In this document: piece by piece, positions 1 to 8,333 of the stretch
How the letters are laid out: each line of letters begins with the position of its first letter
Numbering within the stretch: the stretch's first letter is position 1
Assembly: GCA_024970065.1 (NCBI GenBank)
Contig: CP103908.1
Coordinates: 806,001 to 870,000 of the forward strand
DNA length: 64,000 nucleotides
Direction of reading: 5' to 3'
From: Pediococcus acidilactici
Lineage (GTDB): Bacteria > Bacillota > Bacilli > Lactobacillales > Lactobacillaceae
The notes under the pieces: generated by a model
What the model was told of the DNA's origin: nothing
The model's database searches: none
What the model saw: only the letters and a program-made list of their open reading frames with translations
Made by a program: the position numbers and the translations under genes

Positions 1-1
1 A

Positions 2-1612
2 CAAGCTAAGTTGCCGGTTGCGCAGGTTAACCACGACGAATTAATTAAGGCACAGCAACGCCAGACCGCGTTAACGAACCAGTTGACTGAACTACAAGAA
101 AATAATTCGGTAGACTTAAATCAATTAAAACCGATGGATTCGGCAACGTTGAAGCAAGTTAAACAACTCCTGCAAAAGCAAGCTCAAACGGCTGCTGAAG
201 TTAACCAATTAAGAAGTGTACCTGTCCGAACTTCCACAACTACGGGAAGAGCGGCCAACGTGAATTTGATTTGGGGCGTGGGCATTGTTTTAGCTGCCGT
301 AGACTTTTTCTTACCAATTAACGTAATCGTTAAATTAATTTTGTTGGTCGTGATTGCTTTGGGCGGTTATGGTTTTGCTAAGCAAACTGGACGGTCCGAA
401 CAGCCAGATTCTGAATCAATGGATGCTTTACAAACCGCAGAAGAAAATAACCGACAAATCAACGACAAGCTTCACCAAGTTGGGGTACAGACTGGTTTTG
501 ACGTGGTGCCAGCAACGGAATGGGTATTATTACAAAGTGAGGTAGTTAGTTACCAACAAATTAAACAAGAATTAGCCGACCTCAAGCACCGGCAACAAAC
601 CTTACAAGAAAAGCTTGCTGATTTTTGGCGGACAGCCACTGCCGTATTGCAGATTGATGCGGCCGGCTCCCAACCAACTTTAGAAGAACTTACTGAACGG
701 GTGACAAAGCAAATCCAACAAATTCAACATCAGCAAAGTGAAGTGCAAACCCGCAAAATTTTGACCCAAAATTTAGGGGAACAACAAACTGAATTAAAGC
801 AAGCTCAAGATAAGTTTGGACAATTGGCAACTCCGCCGCTGGATGATCATTTTGATGAGTGGCTAGCCCAATTGACCGAAACGCAAAAACAGGCGGTCCG
901 GTTGCGAGACTTAGAAAAAACGGTCGCCCCCGAACTCCAAGAGGAATTGCAAAAATATACGGACTTTACTGAGCTAAAAGAACAACAAGCGGTGTTAACA
1001 GAGCAATTACAACAATTAAAGGCTCAAGAACAAGCCCTGATGGATGAACGAACCCAGCGAATCGGAGAGTTAACCGGATTAAAGAACCAAATTGATATTT
1101 TAAATGAGCAACAGGCCCTTGCCGAAGAAGAAACTGAGCTAAAAGATTTAATTGACGAGTGGTTAACGCTACAATTAGGGGCAAAGTGGGTTGATGAAAC
1201 GCTGGGGGTGGCCACTAAAGGACGGCTACCGTTGATTATTCAACAAGCCAACGAATACTTTGCTAAAATCACGAACGGACATTACCAGCAGGTTGAATTT
1301 GATAGTGACGACGCCATCCACGTGATTGACCAAACCGGACAAGCCTATGAACTAGGGGAATTATCCAAGGGAACTTTGGAACAATTATATATTTCCATCC
1401 GGTTTGCGTTTATGCAGGCGTTCGCGGATACGGTAGATTTGCCAATTATTATTGACGATGCTTTTGTGGCTTTTGACGACCGTCGTTTGGCAGAGACTTT
1501 TGGTTTATTAAAGCAAATTGCTAAGCAAACTCAAATTATTTATTTCTCAGCGAAAAGGGAAGTTTATCAACTAGTCGACCAGCATAACGTAGTGAATTTA
1601 AACGAAAAATAA
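2..1612 (+). CDS. yhaN: YhaN-like AAA ATPase (5' truncated by window edge)
   Basis: The reading frame is open to the left window edge, so only the last ~536 residues are present. The visible part is mostly coiled coil (Q/L/E-rich heptads) interrupted early, at about residues 85-125, by two adjacent hydrophobic stretches. The C-terminus carries an ABC-type signature (ELSKGTLEQLY) followed by a Walker B (LPIIIDDAFVAFDD), the SMC/RecN/SbcC arrangement. Immediately downstream is yhaM, as in the Bacillus yhaO-yhaN-yhaM cluster, where YhaN is the SbcC-like ATPase partner of the nuclease YhaO. The membrane hairpin inside the coil is known for YhaN relatives. The Walker A half lies outside the window. 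Function in DNA end processing is inferred from family. Confidence 0.85.
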   Translation, partial: QAKLPVAQVNHDELIKAQQRQTALTNQLTELQENNSVDLNQLKPMDSATLKQVKQLLQKQAQTAAEVNQLRSVPVRTSTTTGRAANVNLIWGVGIVLAAVDFFLPINVIVKLILLVVIALGGYGFAKQTGRSEQPDSESMDALQTAEENNRQINDKLHQVGVQTGFDVVPATEWVLLQSEVVSYQQIKQELADLKHRQQTLQEKLADFWRTATAVLQIDAAGSQPTLEELTERVTKQIQQIQHQQSEVQTRKILTQNLGEQQTELKQAQDKFGQLATPPLDDHFDEWLAQLTETQKQAVRLRDLEKTVAPELQEELQKYTDFTELKEQQAVLTEQLQQLKAQEQALMDERTQRIGELTGLKNQIDILNEQQALAEEETELKDLIDEWLTLQLGAKWVDETLGVATKGRLPLIIQQANEYFAKITNGHYQQVEFDSDDAIHVIDQTGQAYELGELSKGTLEQLYISIRFAFMQAFADTVDLPIIIDDAFVAFDDRRLAETFGLLKQIAKQTQIIYFSAKREVYQLVDQHNVVNLNEK

Positions 1613-1627
1613 GGGAGGAACGCAGAT

Positions 1628-2575
1628 TTGACTAAGAAGTTAATTGATTTTCAAAATGATGAAGAAATGGAACTTTTTGTCTTGATTAAAAACGCTGAAA
1701 AGCGGGTAACTAAAACTGGTAAAGATTTTATCTCACTAGTTTTTCAAGACCGGTCGGGCGAAATTCGCGGAAATTATTGGGACGCTAAGCCAGCCGATTT
1801 TGAACAATTTCAATCAGGACGCGTGGTACTTTTAAAAGGAAAGCGTGAAACGTATAAGGGAGCACCCCAGGTTAAAATTATGGCAATGCGTCTAGCAACG
1901 GAAGAAGAACCTGACGATCCCACCACGTATACTGAAAAAGCTCCCGTATCGGCGAGCGAATTACGGGAAGCTTTTGCGCAATTAGTATTTGAAATCAACA
2001 ATCCGGATTGGAACCGGGTGGTACGTTATCTATTAAAGAAGTATGATCAGCAGTTTTTCAGTTTTCCAGCGGCCAAATCTAATCACCACGCCTTTGAAGG
2101 CGGGCTGGCTTTCCATACTTTATCAATCGTGAAACTAGCTAAGGCGGTTGCACAGCAGTACGAAAATATTGACCAATCGCTATTAATTGCCGGCGCAATT
2201 TTACACGACTTAGGTAAAACCATCGAATTGTCAGGGCCGGTAGCTACCCAATACACTGTTGAAGGTAACCTTCTGGGGCACATCGTAATTATTGATGAAG
2301 AAGTGGTGGAAGCTGCGCAAGCATTAAAAATTGATCCAAATGGCGAATCAATGGTATTATTGCGCCACTTGTTAGTTTCCCACCATGGGCTGCGCGAATA
2401 CGGTTCGCCAATTGAACCACACATGTTAGAAGCGGTAGTATTGCATTCGTTAGATGATTTAGATGCCCAAATCCAAATGGTATCGGGGGCATTAAAGAAT
2501 ACGGACGAAGGTCATTTCAGTGAGCGGATTTTTGGGATGGACGGGCGTCGTTTCTACAAACCACAAGTTAAGTAA
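1628..2575 (+). CDS. yhaM: 3'-5' exoribonuclease YhaM
   Basis: This 315-residue protein has the YhaM layout: an N-terminal OB-fold nucleic-acid-binding domain (about residues 10-90) and a C-terminal HD phosphohydrolase domain. The HD motif is seen as HHAFEGGLAFHT followed by AGAILHDLGK near residues 150-195. The family trims RNA, and also single-stranded DNA, from the 3' end with a metal cofactor. The start is TTG at 1628, preceded by a strong AAGGGAGGA ribosome site 15 bases after the yhaN stop, so the two genes are co-transcribed. A hairpin terminator follows. Length matches the Bacillus protein. Confidence 0.93.
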   Translation: MTKKLIDFQNDEEMELFVLIKNAEKRVTKTGKDFISLVFQDRSGEIRGNYWDAKPADFEQFQSGRVVLLKGKRETYKGAPQVKIMAMRLATEEEPDDPTTYTEKAPVSASELREAFAQLVFEINNPDWNRVVRYLLKKYDQQFFSFPAAKSNHHAFEGGLAFHTLSIVKLAKAVAQQYENIDQSLLIAGAILHDLGKTIELSGPVATQYTVEGNLLGHIVIIDEEVVEAAQALKIDPNGESMVLLRHLLVSHHGLREYGSPIEPHMLEAVVLHSLDDLDAQIQMVSGALKNTDEGHFSERIFGMDGRRFYKPQVK

Positions 2576-2636
2576 TCAATTCGTTAGTCGATTAGTGGAA
2601 AGGCTAAGCTATGAATCGACCAATGCGTATAAAATA

Positions 2637-2666
2637 AAAAAGAGGCGAAATTTTTCGCCTCTTTTT
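2637..2666. terminator. bidirectional terminator between yhaM and prsA
   Basis: A perfect 14-bp inverted repeat (AAAAAGAGGCGAAA and its complement), with A-tract and T-tract on the two sides, sits between the convergent yhaM and prsA genes and can serve both. Confidence 0.85.
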
Positions 2667-2682
2667 ATTACGGGTAATTAAA

Positions 2683-3573
2683 TTATTTGCTGCTTGATGA
2701 AGATGAAGAACTACCTAAGTAGTCGTCTAAGACGTTCTTAAGGTCCTTATCCTTAATAGTAACGTTACCTTTCTTAAGTACCTTAGTAATTACTTTACGA
2801 AGGGTAGCACTATCACTCATGTCTTTATTCCAGATCCGTTCCTTTAATTCTTTAGTATGGTCGGACATCTTACCCTTAGCAGGCTTGTCGATCATCTTGA
2901 TTACTTGGTAACCGTATTGTGTCTTAACTGGCTTAGTAGTGTACTTGCCTTCGTCAAGTTTGAATGCGGCGTCCTTAAAGTCAGAATCTAAAGTAGTGTT
3001 GGTATCGTCAAATGGAGCGATTTTACCACCCTTGTTCTTGCTTGAAGAATCAGTAGAGTACTTCTTCGCTAACTTAGCAAAATCCTTACCGTCGTTAAGT
3101 TGTTTGATTACGTCTTCGGCAGTTGATTTTTTAGAAACTAAGATTTGCGCTACGGTAACCTTTGGTTGGTATGATTTCCATTCCTTTTTAAGATCAGAAT
3201 TGCTAATCTTGTCGATGTCCTTAACGGCTTCCTTCAATAGTAGGTTAGAACGAATTTGCTTACGTAAAGAAGATTCGGTCATCCCGTTTGAAGCCAAAAC
3301 GTCCTTGAATGAAGAACCGTATTGATCTTTATAAGTATTGTATTGCTTGTCAACAGCCTTTTTGGTAACTTTGTCCCCGTATTGTTTTTCAAGAACCTTG
3401 TTAACAATCATTTCTTGTAAAACTTGCTTACCATTTGAAGTGTCCTTCAAACTACTGTAGTACTCATCTTGAGTAATTTTACCACCTGAAGTAGTGGCAA
3501 CGGTCTTGCTACCACACGCTGCTAAGGTAAAAGCCATCGCAATGCTAGCGAATCCAAGTAAAACTTTTTTCAT
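2683..3573 (-). CDS. prsA: Foldase lipoprotein PrsA
   Basis: This is an extracytoplasmic peptidyl-prolyl isomerase that helps secreted proteins fold at the membrane-wall interface. The 296-residue protein opens with a lipoprotein signal ([20 protein letters not shown]) whose lipobox LAAC places the lipidated Cys at residue 20. A PpiC-type rotamase domain follows near residues 135-240, with the family features [17 protein letters not shown] and YGYQVIK. The C-terminus is a poly-Ser tail. The start was set at 3573 rather than an upstream in-frame codon because it begins the signal peptide and has an AGGATG ribosome site. It is transcribed alone, away from the hit side. Confidence 0.95.
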   Translation of the reverse strand: MKKVLLGFASIAMAFTLAACGSKTVATTSGGKITQDEYYSSLKDTSNGKQVLQEMIVNKVLEKQYGDKVTKKAVDKQYNTYKDQYGSSFKDVLASNGMTESSLRKQIRSNLLLKEAVKDIDKISNSDLKKEWKSYQPKVTVAQILVSKKSTAEDVIKQLNDGKDFAKLAKKYSTDSSSKNKGGKIAPFDDTNTTLDSDFKDAAFKLDEGKYTTKPVKTQYGYQVIKMIDKPAKGKMSDHTKELKERIWNKDMSDSATLRKVITKVLKKGNVTIKDKDLKNVLDDYLGSSSSSSSSK

Positions 3574-3617
3574 TAAATCCACACATCCTAACAATATATT
3601 AGTTAAACTCAGCATCT

Positions 3618-3645
3618 ATCATAACATAATTAGTATTTTGATAAA
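3618..3645 (-). promoter_or_regulatory. candidate prsA promoter
   Basis: On the minus strand there is TTTATC, a 16-base spacer and TATGAT, about 45 bases upstream of the prsA start. The match is moderate, but it lies in an AT-rich gap where a promoter is expected. Confidence 0.45.
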
Positions 3646-3677
3646 CTTTTTCGGATAATCTTAAGAAAATATTTGGC

Positions 3678-4040
3678 TCATTTTCTTTTTTTATCAACAA
3701 CTTCCTTTTGTACTTGGTTAAGCTCGTTGCTAAGATGGTTTTGCAACTCATTAATTTTTGCCATCCGCGGCTTCAACTTGTATTGGAAACGGTCGACCGA
3801 TTGTTGAATTTCGTTAAGGGTCTTTTCACTCTTTTTTAACTCTACTCGTACCTGAGCCATATTTAGGCGTAGACTTTGTAACGAGTCCACAAAATCACTA
3901 ATGGCTTGGGCGTAGGCTTTGACAGAATGTTTTAAATCTCTTAAAAAGTGGGGATGCTGGCTAACGTATTTAACGGATTGCCATCCGATCCACGAACCCA
4001 CAATTCCCTTTAACCAAGGGTGTCGTTTATCTTTTGCCAT
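3678..4040 (-). CDS. small coiled-coil protein, YtxH/YhaH-like
   Basis: This is a 120-residue protein of unknown biochemical role. The N-terminus (WLKGIVGSWIGWQSVKYVS) is a short amphipathic or hydrophobic segment. The rest is a predicted coiled coil with regular leucines and alternating K/E, ending in a basic tail. It lies just downstream of hit, where Bacilli carry yhaH, and the general look is that of YtxH-type proteins, but I cannot prove homology. The start ATG at 4040 has an AGGTG ribosome site overlapping the end of hit; a GTG nine bases upstream is less likely because it lies inside that site. It is translationally coupled to hit. Confidence 0.7.
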   Translation of the reverse strand: MAKDKRHPWLKGIVGSWIGWQSVKYVSQHPHFLRDLKHSVKAYAQAISDFVDSLQSLRLNMAQVRVELKKSEKTLNEIQQSVDRFQYKLKPRMAKINELQNHLSNELNQVQKEVVDKKRK

Positions 4041-4041
4041 G

Positions 4042-4473
4042 CTATTCACCTAAATTATCTTTGATTTGATTTTGAATTTTGGTTAATTGAGCTTCATCGT
4101 AGTGACTACTATTGTCAACAAACCGCATGCCAAAATCGTCATGGTCGGTGTAACGAGGAACGAGATGGAAATGAGAATGGAAAACGCTTTGGTACGCGAT
4201 TTTGCCATTATTGTTAATAATATTCATTCCCTTAATGTCCGGATTGCTATCGCGGACGGCTCTGGCAATCTTAGGTATCCGTGAGAATACGTCAGCCGCA
4301 AGTTGGGGATCGTAACTGAAAATATCTGGAACGTGCTTTTTGGGAATTACTAATGTATGGCCGGGAGTTCCTTGCGAAATATCCAGAAAGGCTTTTACCA
4401 CGTCGTCTTCGTAGACGGTGTAGCTAGGGATATCGCCACTGATGATTTTACAAAATACACAATTTTCGTCCAT
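4042..4473 (-). CDS. hit: HIT family hydrolase
   Basis: This 143-residue histidine-triad nucleotide-binding protein has the signature FHSHFHLVPRY near residue 98 (H-x-H-x-H with hydrophobic x), which forms the active site for hydrolysing nucleoside phosphoramidates or dinucleoside polyphosphates. An N-terminal CxxC (CVFC) is the usual zinc-associated pair of bacterial HIT proteins. It has a clean GGAGGTAA ribosome site. It is divergent from ecsA, exactly as in Bacillus (hit/ecsAB), which supports the identification. The cellular substrate is not known. Confidence 0.93.
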   Translation of the reverse strand: MDENCVFCKIISGDIPSYTVYEDDVVKAFLDISQGTPGHTLVIPKKHVPDIFSYDPQLAADVFSRIPKIARAVRDSNPDIKGMNIINNNGKIAYQSVFHSHFHLVPRYTDHDDFGMRFVDNSSHYDEAQLTKIQNQIKDNLGE

Positions 4474-4570
4474 AAAATTACCTCCAATACAAAACTTGTC
4501 TTATACAGGCTAATTATACACGAAAATTGCGTAATTGTGCGGATTGACGACCGGGTTTTCGACGGGGATG

Positions 4571-4579
4571 TGGTATAAT
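4571..4579 (+). promoter_or_regulatory. extended -10 promoter of ecsAB
   Basis: TGGTATAAT is a perfect extended -10, 36 bases before the ecsA start. No good -35 is present at 17 bases; a TTGACG lies 24 bases upstream, which is too far. Confidence 0.6.
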
Positions 4580-4615
4580 CGATGAGAGATTTTTAATACG
4601 ATTGGGGATTATAAA

Positions 4616-5353
4616 TTGACGCTAAAGATTGAGCATTTGACCGGTGGATACACGCAAACGCCAGTCATTAAAGACATAAATTTAGAAGTGCATGAAGGAG
4701 AACTAGTCGGCTTAATTGGGTTAAATGGTGCTGGAAAGTCAACTACCATTAATCACGTAATTGGTTTATTGCAGCCCATGCAAGGATCCATTAGTTTGGA
4801 CGACGTTCAACTAAGCCAGCAGCCGGCGGCATACAAAGCCCAGTTGGCTTACATTCCGGAAATGCCTGTGCTGTATGATGAATTAACCTTAAGAGAGCAT
4901 TTAGAACTGACTATTAAAGCTTACGAACTTGATAAGGAAGCTGCGTGGCAACGGGCAATGCGGCTTTTAGAAAAGTTCCGGTTAGCAAATAAGTTGGAAT
5001 GGTTTCCAGCTAACTTTTCTAAAGGGATGCGGCAAAAGGTGATGATTGTTTGTGCCTTTATGACTGATGCCCGACTTTTTGTGATTGACGAGCCATTCTT
5101 AGGTTTGGATCCTTTGGCGATTGATGATCTCTTGGGGATTATCAACGAAAAGAAAGCACAAGGAGCGGCAGTCCTCATGTCTACCCACGTGCTTGACACG
5201 GCGGAAAAATATTGCGACCGATTTGCTTTGCTAAACGAAGGGGAATTAAAGGCGGTTGGCACGCTTAACGATTTTCAAGCTCAATTTAACGCTCCCAAAG
5301 CCAGTTTGAACGATATCTATTTAGCAATTGCAAAGGGTGAGCGGCATGAATGA
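4616..5353 (+). CDS. ecsA: ABC transporter ATP-binding protein EcsA
   Basis: This 245-residue ABC ATPase has Walker A (GLNGAGKST, about residues 35-43), a signature variant (FSKGMRQK) and Walker B (LFVIDEP). It pairs with the membrane protein EcsB. In Bacilli the Ecs transporter affects secretion, peptide pheromone processing and membrane proteolysis, though its substrate is debated. The start is TTG at 4616, after a GGGGA ribosome site. The 3' end overlaps the ecsB start by 8 bases, so the two are co-translated. Divergence from hit matches the Bacillus locus. Confidence 0.93.
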   Translation: MTLKIEHLTGGYTQTPVIKDINLEVHEGELVGLIGLNGAGKSTTINHVIGLLQPMQGSISLDDVQLSQQPAAYKAQLAYIPEMPVLYDELTLREHLELTIKAYELDKEAAWQRAMRLLEKFRLANKLEWFPANFSKGMRQKVMIVCAFMTDARLFVIDEPFLGLDPLAIDDLLGIINEKKAQGAAVLMSTHVLDTAEKYCDRFALLNEGELKAVGTLNDFQAQFNAPKASLNDIYLAIAKGERHE

Positions 5354-6545
5354 ACTCTGGCAACGACGCGCTAAAGATTATCAAAATGAAATCCTCAAAT
5401 ATTTAAAATACGTATTAAATGATCACTTAGTTTTAGCACTACTATTCTTTGGCGGTGGACTGGGACTGGCGTATGCTAATTGGCTAAAGACATTGCAACC
5501 TTTACCAAGCTATGGGTTGTGCTTGGTGGTGGTAGTTACGTTCCTGTTAACCTTATTTGGACAACCCGTGCTATTGTTAAAAAACCCCGACCCAGTATTT
5601 TTGTTAGGGCAAGAAAAAAACATTGCGAGCTACTTAAAAAAATCGTTACGCCGGACGCTAATTTCGGCTTTGGTGCCGGTCGGAATTGGTAGCATAATAC
5701 TTTTTCCGCTTTTAGCCCTGGCTTTTCATCAGTTAGTTTGGGTACTGACGGTGATTTTAACGACGGTGTTAGGTAGCTTTGTGAACATATTAACTCGTTA
5801 CCAAGGCTATTATTTTGCAGGTTCCCGGCTAGGGCGGGGGATTACTCTGGTCATTGACGCAATTATTGTTAGCTTGGTTACGGTACATCCCTTAATTGCT
5901 GCTACATTAATGGTGATCTGGCTGTTGTTAGAATGGCGACGTTTAGGATGGTTGATGAAAAATGGGCGCTTTGACTGGCAATCCGCAGTAGAGGCGGAGC
6001 AAAAGCGCATGGGGCGGTTATATCGTTTCTTTAGCTTATTTACCACCGTGAAAAACTTACCTGTTAAAGCTAAACGGCGCCGTTATGCGGACGGGGTGGT
6101 AAAGTTCTTGGCGGGAAAATCATCGATGTTTTCCTATTTATACTCGATTATGATTGTGCGTAGCGGTGATCGAGGAAGCTTAATGCTACGACTTTTATTT
6201 TTGGGGATGTTAGTTTCAGCGTACAGCGATCAAATGTGGTTGAAATTAATGGTAGGAGCTTTAACGACCTATCTGATAGTTATTCAGTTAGTTGACGTAT
6301 ATCGGCCGGTTCAGGCAAACACAATGGTGCAGGTGTATCCCGTTGATGCAGAAATGGCGCAAAGGGGCTTGTTATCTGTCTTAAAAAGAATCATACTATT
6401 AAGCGCGATTTTAGTGACACTAGCTGGTTGTGTAACTAACTTTACAATTGCGTTTTTAGGGTGGGCGGTCGTAGTTCAGTCGGCGACGACGCTATGGCTA
6501 ACCCGGTGGCTTGTGCCACGTTACATTAAAAAAATAAACAAATAA
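5346..6545 (+). CDS. ecsB: ABC transporter permease EcsB
   Basis: This 399-residue integral membrane protein is the membrane half of the Ecs transporter. It shows paired hydrophobic segments (about residues 25-75, 105-165, 175-200, 280-320 and 345-390) separated by a basic cytoplasmic loop with KRRRY near residue 245. ATG at 5346 was chosen over an in-frame upstream GTG/TTG because it has the GGTGAG ribosome site and begins with a typical EcsB N-terminus (MNELWQRR). It is coupled to ecsA by an 8-base overlap and is followed by trmB. Confidence 0.92.
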   Translation: MNELWQRRAKDYQNEILKYLKYVLNDHLVLALLFFGGGLGLAYANWLKTLQPLPSYGLCLVVVVTFLLTLFGQPVLLLKNPDPVFLLGQEKNIASYLKKSLRRTLISALVPVGIGSIILFPLLALAFHQLVWVLTVILTTVLGSFVNILTRYQGYYFAGSRLGRGITLVIDAIIVSLVTVHPLIAATLMVIWLLLEWRRLGWLMKNGRFDWQSAVEAEQKRMGRLYRFFSLFTTVKNLPVKAKRRRYADGVVKFLAGKSSMFSYLYSIMIVRSGDRGSLMLRLLFLGMLVSAYSDQMWLKLMVGALTTYLIVIQLVDVYRPVQANTMVQVYPVDAEMAQRGLLSVLKRIILLSAILVTLAGCVTNFTIAFLGWAVVVQSATTLWLTRWLVPRYIKKINK

Positions 6546-6556
6546 AAGAGGTAATT

Positions 6557-7195
6557 ATGCGAGTAAGAAATAAACCTTGGGCTCCAAAATTAATTGCGGA
6601 ACACCCTGAAATGGTCGTGGAAAATGGTCAAGCTTATAAAGGAAAGTGGCATGAACGTTTTGCCAAGCAACAACCACTATGGATTGAAGTGGGGACTGGA
6701 AAGGGCCAATTTATTATCAATATGGCCAAAAAATACCCCCAATATAACTTCATTGGGATTGAAATTCAAAAGACGGTGGTGGCAATTGCCTTAAAGAACG
6801 CTTTAGCCGAAGAATTGCCTAACTTACAATTTTTGCATGCAGACGGTGCAGAATTAACCGATTATTTTGCGGATGGCGAAGTGGACCAACTCTTTTTAAA
6901 CTTTTCGGATCCTTGGCCTAAAACCCGGCATGAAAAACGCCGATTAACTTATAAAAGCTTCTTAAAAGTTTATGAACAAATTTTAGTTGAACATGGTAAA
7001 TTAGAATTTAAGACGGATAACCAAGGACTATTTGAATATTCATTGACGAGCTTGAATAATTACGGGATGGTTTTTGAAGGAGTCTGGCTAGATTTACACA
7101 ATAGTCCGGAAAATGCAGACAATGTGGAGACGGAATACGAACATAAGTTTAGTGAAAAAGGCCAACCAATCTACAAGTTAGTTGCTCATTTTTAG
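6557..7195 (+). CDS. trmB: tRNA (guanine-N7-)-methyltransferase TrmB
   Basis: This protein methylates G46 in the variable loop of tRNAs, using S-adenosylmethionine. At 212 residues it is the family's usual length. The SAM-binding motif I reads [10 protein letters not shown] near residue 40. The TrmB hallmark [16 protein letters not shown] is near residues 115-130. The C-terminal KTDN and PIYKL region is also typical. It has an AGAGG ribosome site 11 bases after ecsB. The terminator at about 7229 follows. Confidence 0.96.
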   Translation: MRVRNKPWAPKLIAEHPEMVVENGQAYKGKWHERFAKQQPLWIEVGTGKGQFIINMAKKYPQYNFIGIEIQKTVVAIALKNALAEELPNLQFLHADGAELTDYFADGEVDQLFLNFSDPWPKTRHEKRRLTYKSFLKVYEQILVEHGKLEFKTDNQGLFEYSLTSLNNYGMVFEGVWLDLHNSPENADNVETEYEHKFSEKGQPIYKLVAHF

Positions 7196-7228
7196 ATTAG
7201 GCAACTAAGCCGGCAAACTCACAAAAAT

Positions 7229-7251
7229 AGCCGAGAAAATTTTTCTCGGCT
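7229..7251. terminator. terminator between trmB and a minus-strand gene
   Basis: An inverted repeat AGCCGAGAAAA/TTTTCTCGGCT lies between two convergent genes. The minus-strand side has the better T-run; the plus-strand side has only a short one. Confidence 0.7.
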
Positions 7252-7273
7252 TGCTTTGGTTATAATTAAGAAA

Positions 7274-7600
7274 TTAACGACGGTAAATGTCGATAATTGT
7301 ACCGGTGTATGCATCGGCAATGAACTCATATTGAATTAGTTCGTTATTTTCGTACTTAGTGATTCCTCCGTAATATACGGAGGCTTTTAAACCGTGACGG
7401 TTGAGGGGAGATGGCTTGGATTCAATCCAAGCGCCTTCAACGGGTCCCTTTTCTTCAAAGGAACGTCGAACGCGGGCAAGTGCGGCTTGGGGCCGAACTT
7501 TACGGTGTCCCTTGACTTGGGTGGCCACCAGCGTTCCCACGGCGAATGAAGTTAAAGCGGTAATGGTTAATGCGGTTAGCGCAGATGTTTTAGATGACAT
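7274..7600 (-). CDS. PepSY-like small exported or membrane-anchored protein
   Basis: This 108-residue protein has an N-terminal hydrophobic stretch (about residues 8-28) that could be a signal anchor. A soluble domain follows, ending in FIADAYTGTIIDIYRR, which resembles the final strand of PepSY-type domains in which a product or residue is presented to proteases. It has an AAGGAAG ribosome site and lies divergent to ytpR. No catalytic motif is visible. PepSY membership is inferred from the C-terminal pattern only. Confidence 0.65.
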   Translation of the reverse strand: MSSKTSALTALTITALTSFAVGTLVATQVKGHRKVRPQAALARVRRSFEEKGPVEGAWIESKPSPLNRHGLKASVYYGGITKYENNELIQYEFIADAYTGTIIDIYRR

Positions 7601-7681
7601 GAAAACACTTCCTTTTCCACTAATTCTAACATTAATGGGAAGGGTTTGAGAATTAAAAAGTAATATTTAAGGAGAATTGAA

Positions 7682-8317
7682 ATGTTAGTAGCTAGTTATA
7701 ATCCAAAAACAATGGGAGATATTTTAATTACCATGGTCAATCCTGACGCGGAAAAACAAGCCGTGGAACAAAAAGAAAACGTAGTGCGGATTTTTGATGT
7801 CGATAGTAACGTTACTACCGGGTATAACTTCTTGGAAGTTAGCACCAAATTACCTGATTTAGAAGGACACGGACCAGTTACTCTAACCACTGCACAGGTT
7901 GCAAAGTTGAACGAGCAGTTACGTCAAGCAGGATTTGAAGACGAGTTAGTTGCTGACGAAAGCCCTAAATTTGTGGTTGGATACGTTAAGGCAGTTAAGC
8001 CACACCCTGATTCTGACCACCTACAAATTACCGAAACCGAAGTTGATAACGGCGAAATTCTACAAATCGTTAGTGGTTCGCCTAATATGAAAGCTGACAT
8101 TAAAGTTGTGGTTGCTAAGGTAGGAGCCATGATGCCCGATGGGATGATTATTTGGCCGGGTGAACTCCGGGGCGTATCTAGCAACGGAATGATTGCTTCT
8201 GGCCGGGAATTAAAATTAAAAAATGCGCCGCAAAAAAAAGGTGCACTGATCTTACCAGATGATTTTGAAGTGGGAACGGCTTTTGATTTCGCTAAGGGAA
8301 ATCATATTTTTGACTAA
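7682..8317 (+). CDS. ytpR: YtpR, tRNA-binding-domain protein
   Basis: This 211-residue protein has an N-terminal DUF4479-type domain and a C-terminal EMAP/tRNA-binding OB-fold (about residues 95-205). The latter carries KPHPDSDHLQI and the downstream QIVSGSPN, GVSSNGM and S/GREL signatures. The same module begins PheT in this window (42527 onward), whose KPHPDSDHL-equivalent reads DHPDSDHLHI. The gene sits directly before sftA and murC, the order of Bacillus ytpR-ytpS-murC. A role in tRNA or membrane-division context is not established. Confidence 0.9.
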   Translation: MLVASYNPKTMGDILITMVNPDAEKQAVEQKENVVRIFDVDSNVTTGYNFLEVSTKLPDLEGHGPVTLTTAQVAKLNEQLRQAGFEDELVADESPKFVVGYVKAVKPHPDSDHLQITETEVDNGEILQIVSGSPNMKADIKVVVAKVGAMMPDGMIIWPGELRGVSSNGMIASGRELKLKNAPQKKGALILPDDFEVGTAFDFAKGNHIFD

Positions 8318-8333
8318 TAAGGGAAGGATTTAA

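Noticed and set aside
966..1215. Minus-strand open frames within yhaN
   Set aside because: They lie antisense to a conserved coding sequence, lack ribosome sites and have no family features. The same applies to most antisense open frames in the window.
2939..3325. 128-codon plus-strand open frame over prsA
   Set aside because: It is opposite the conserved PpiC domain of prsA and has no ribosome site.
4616..4618. -35 TTGACG (4544-4549) for ecsA
   Set aside because: 24 bases from the -10; too far for sigma A. Only the extended -10 is retained.
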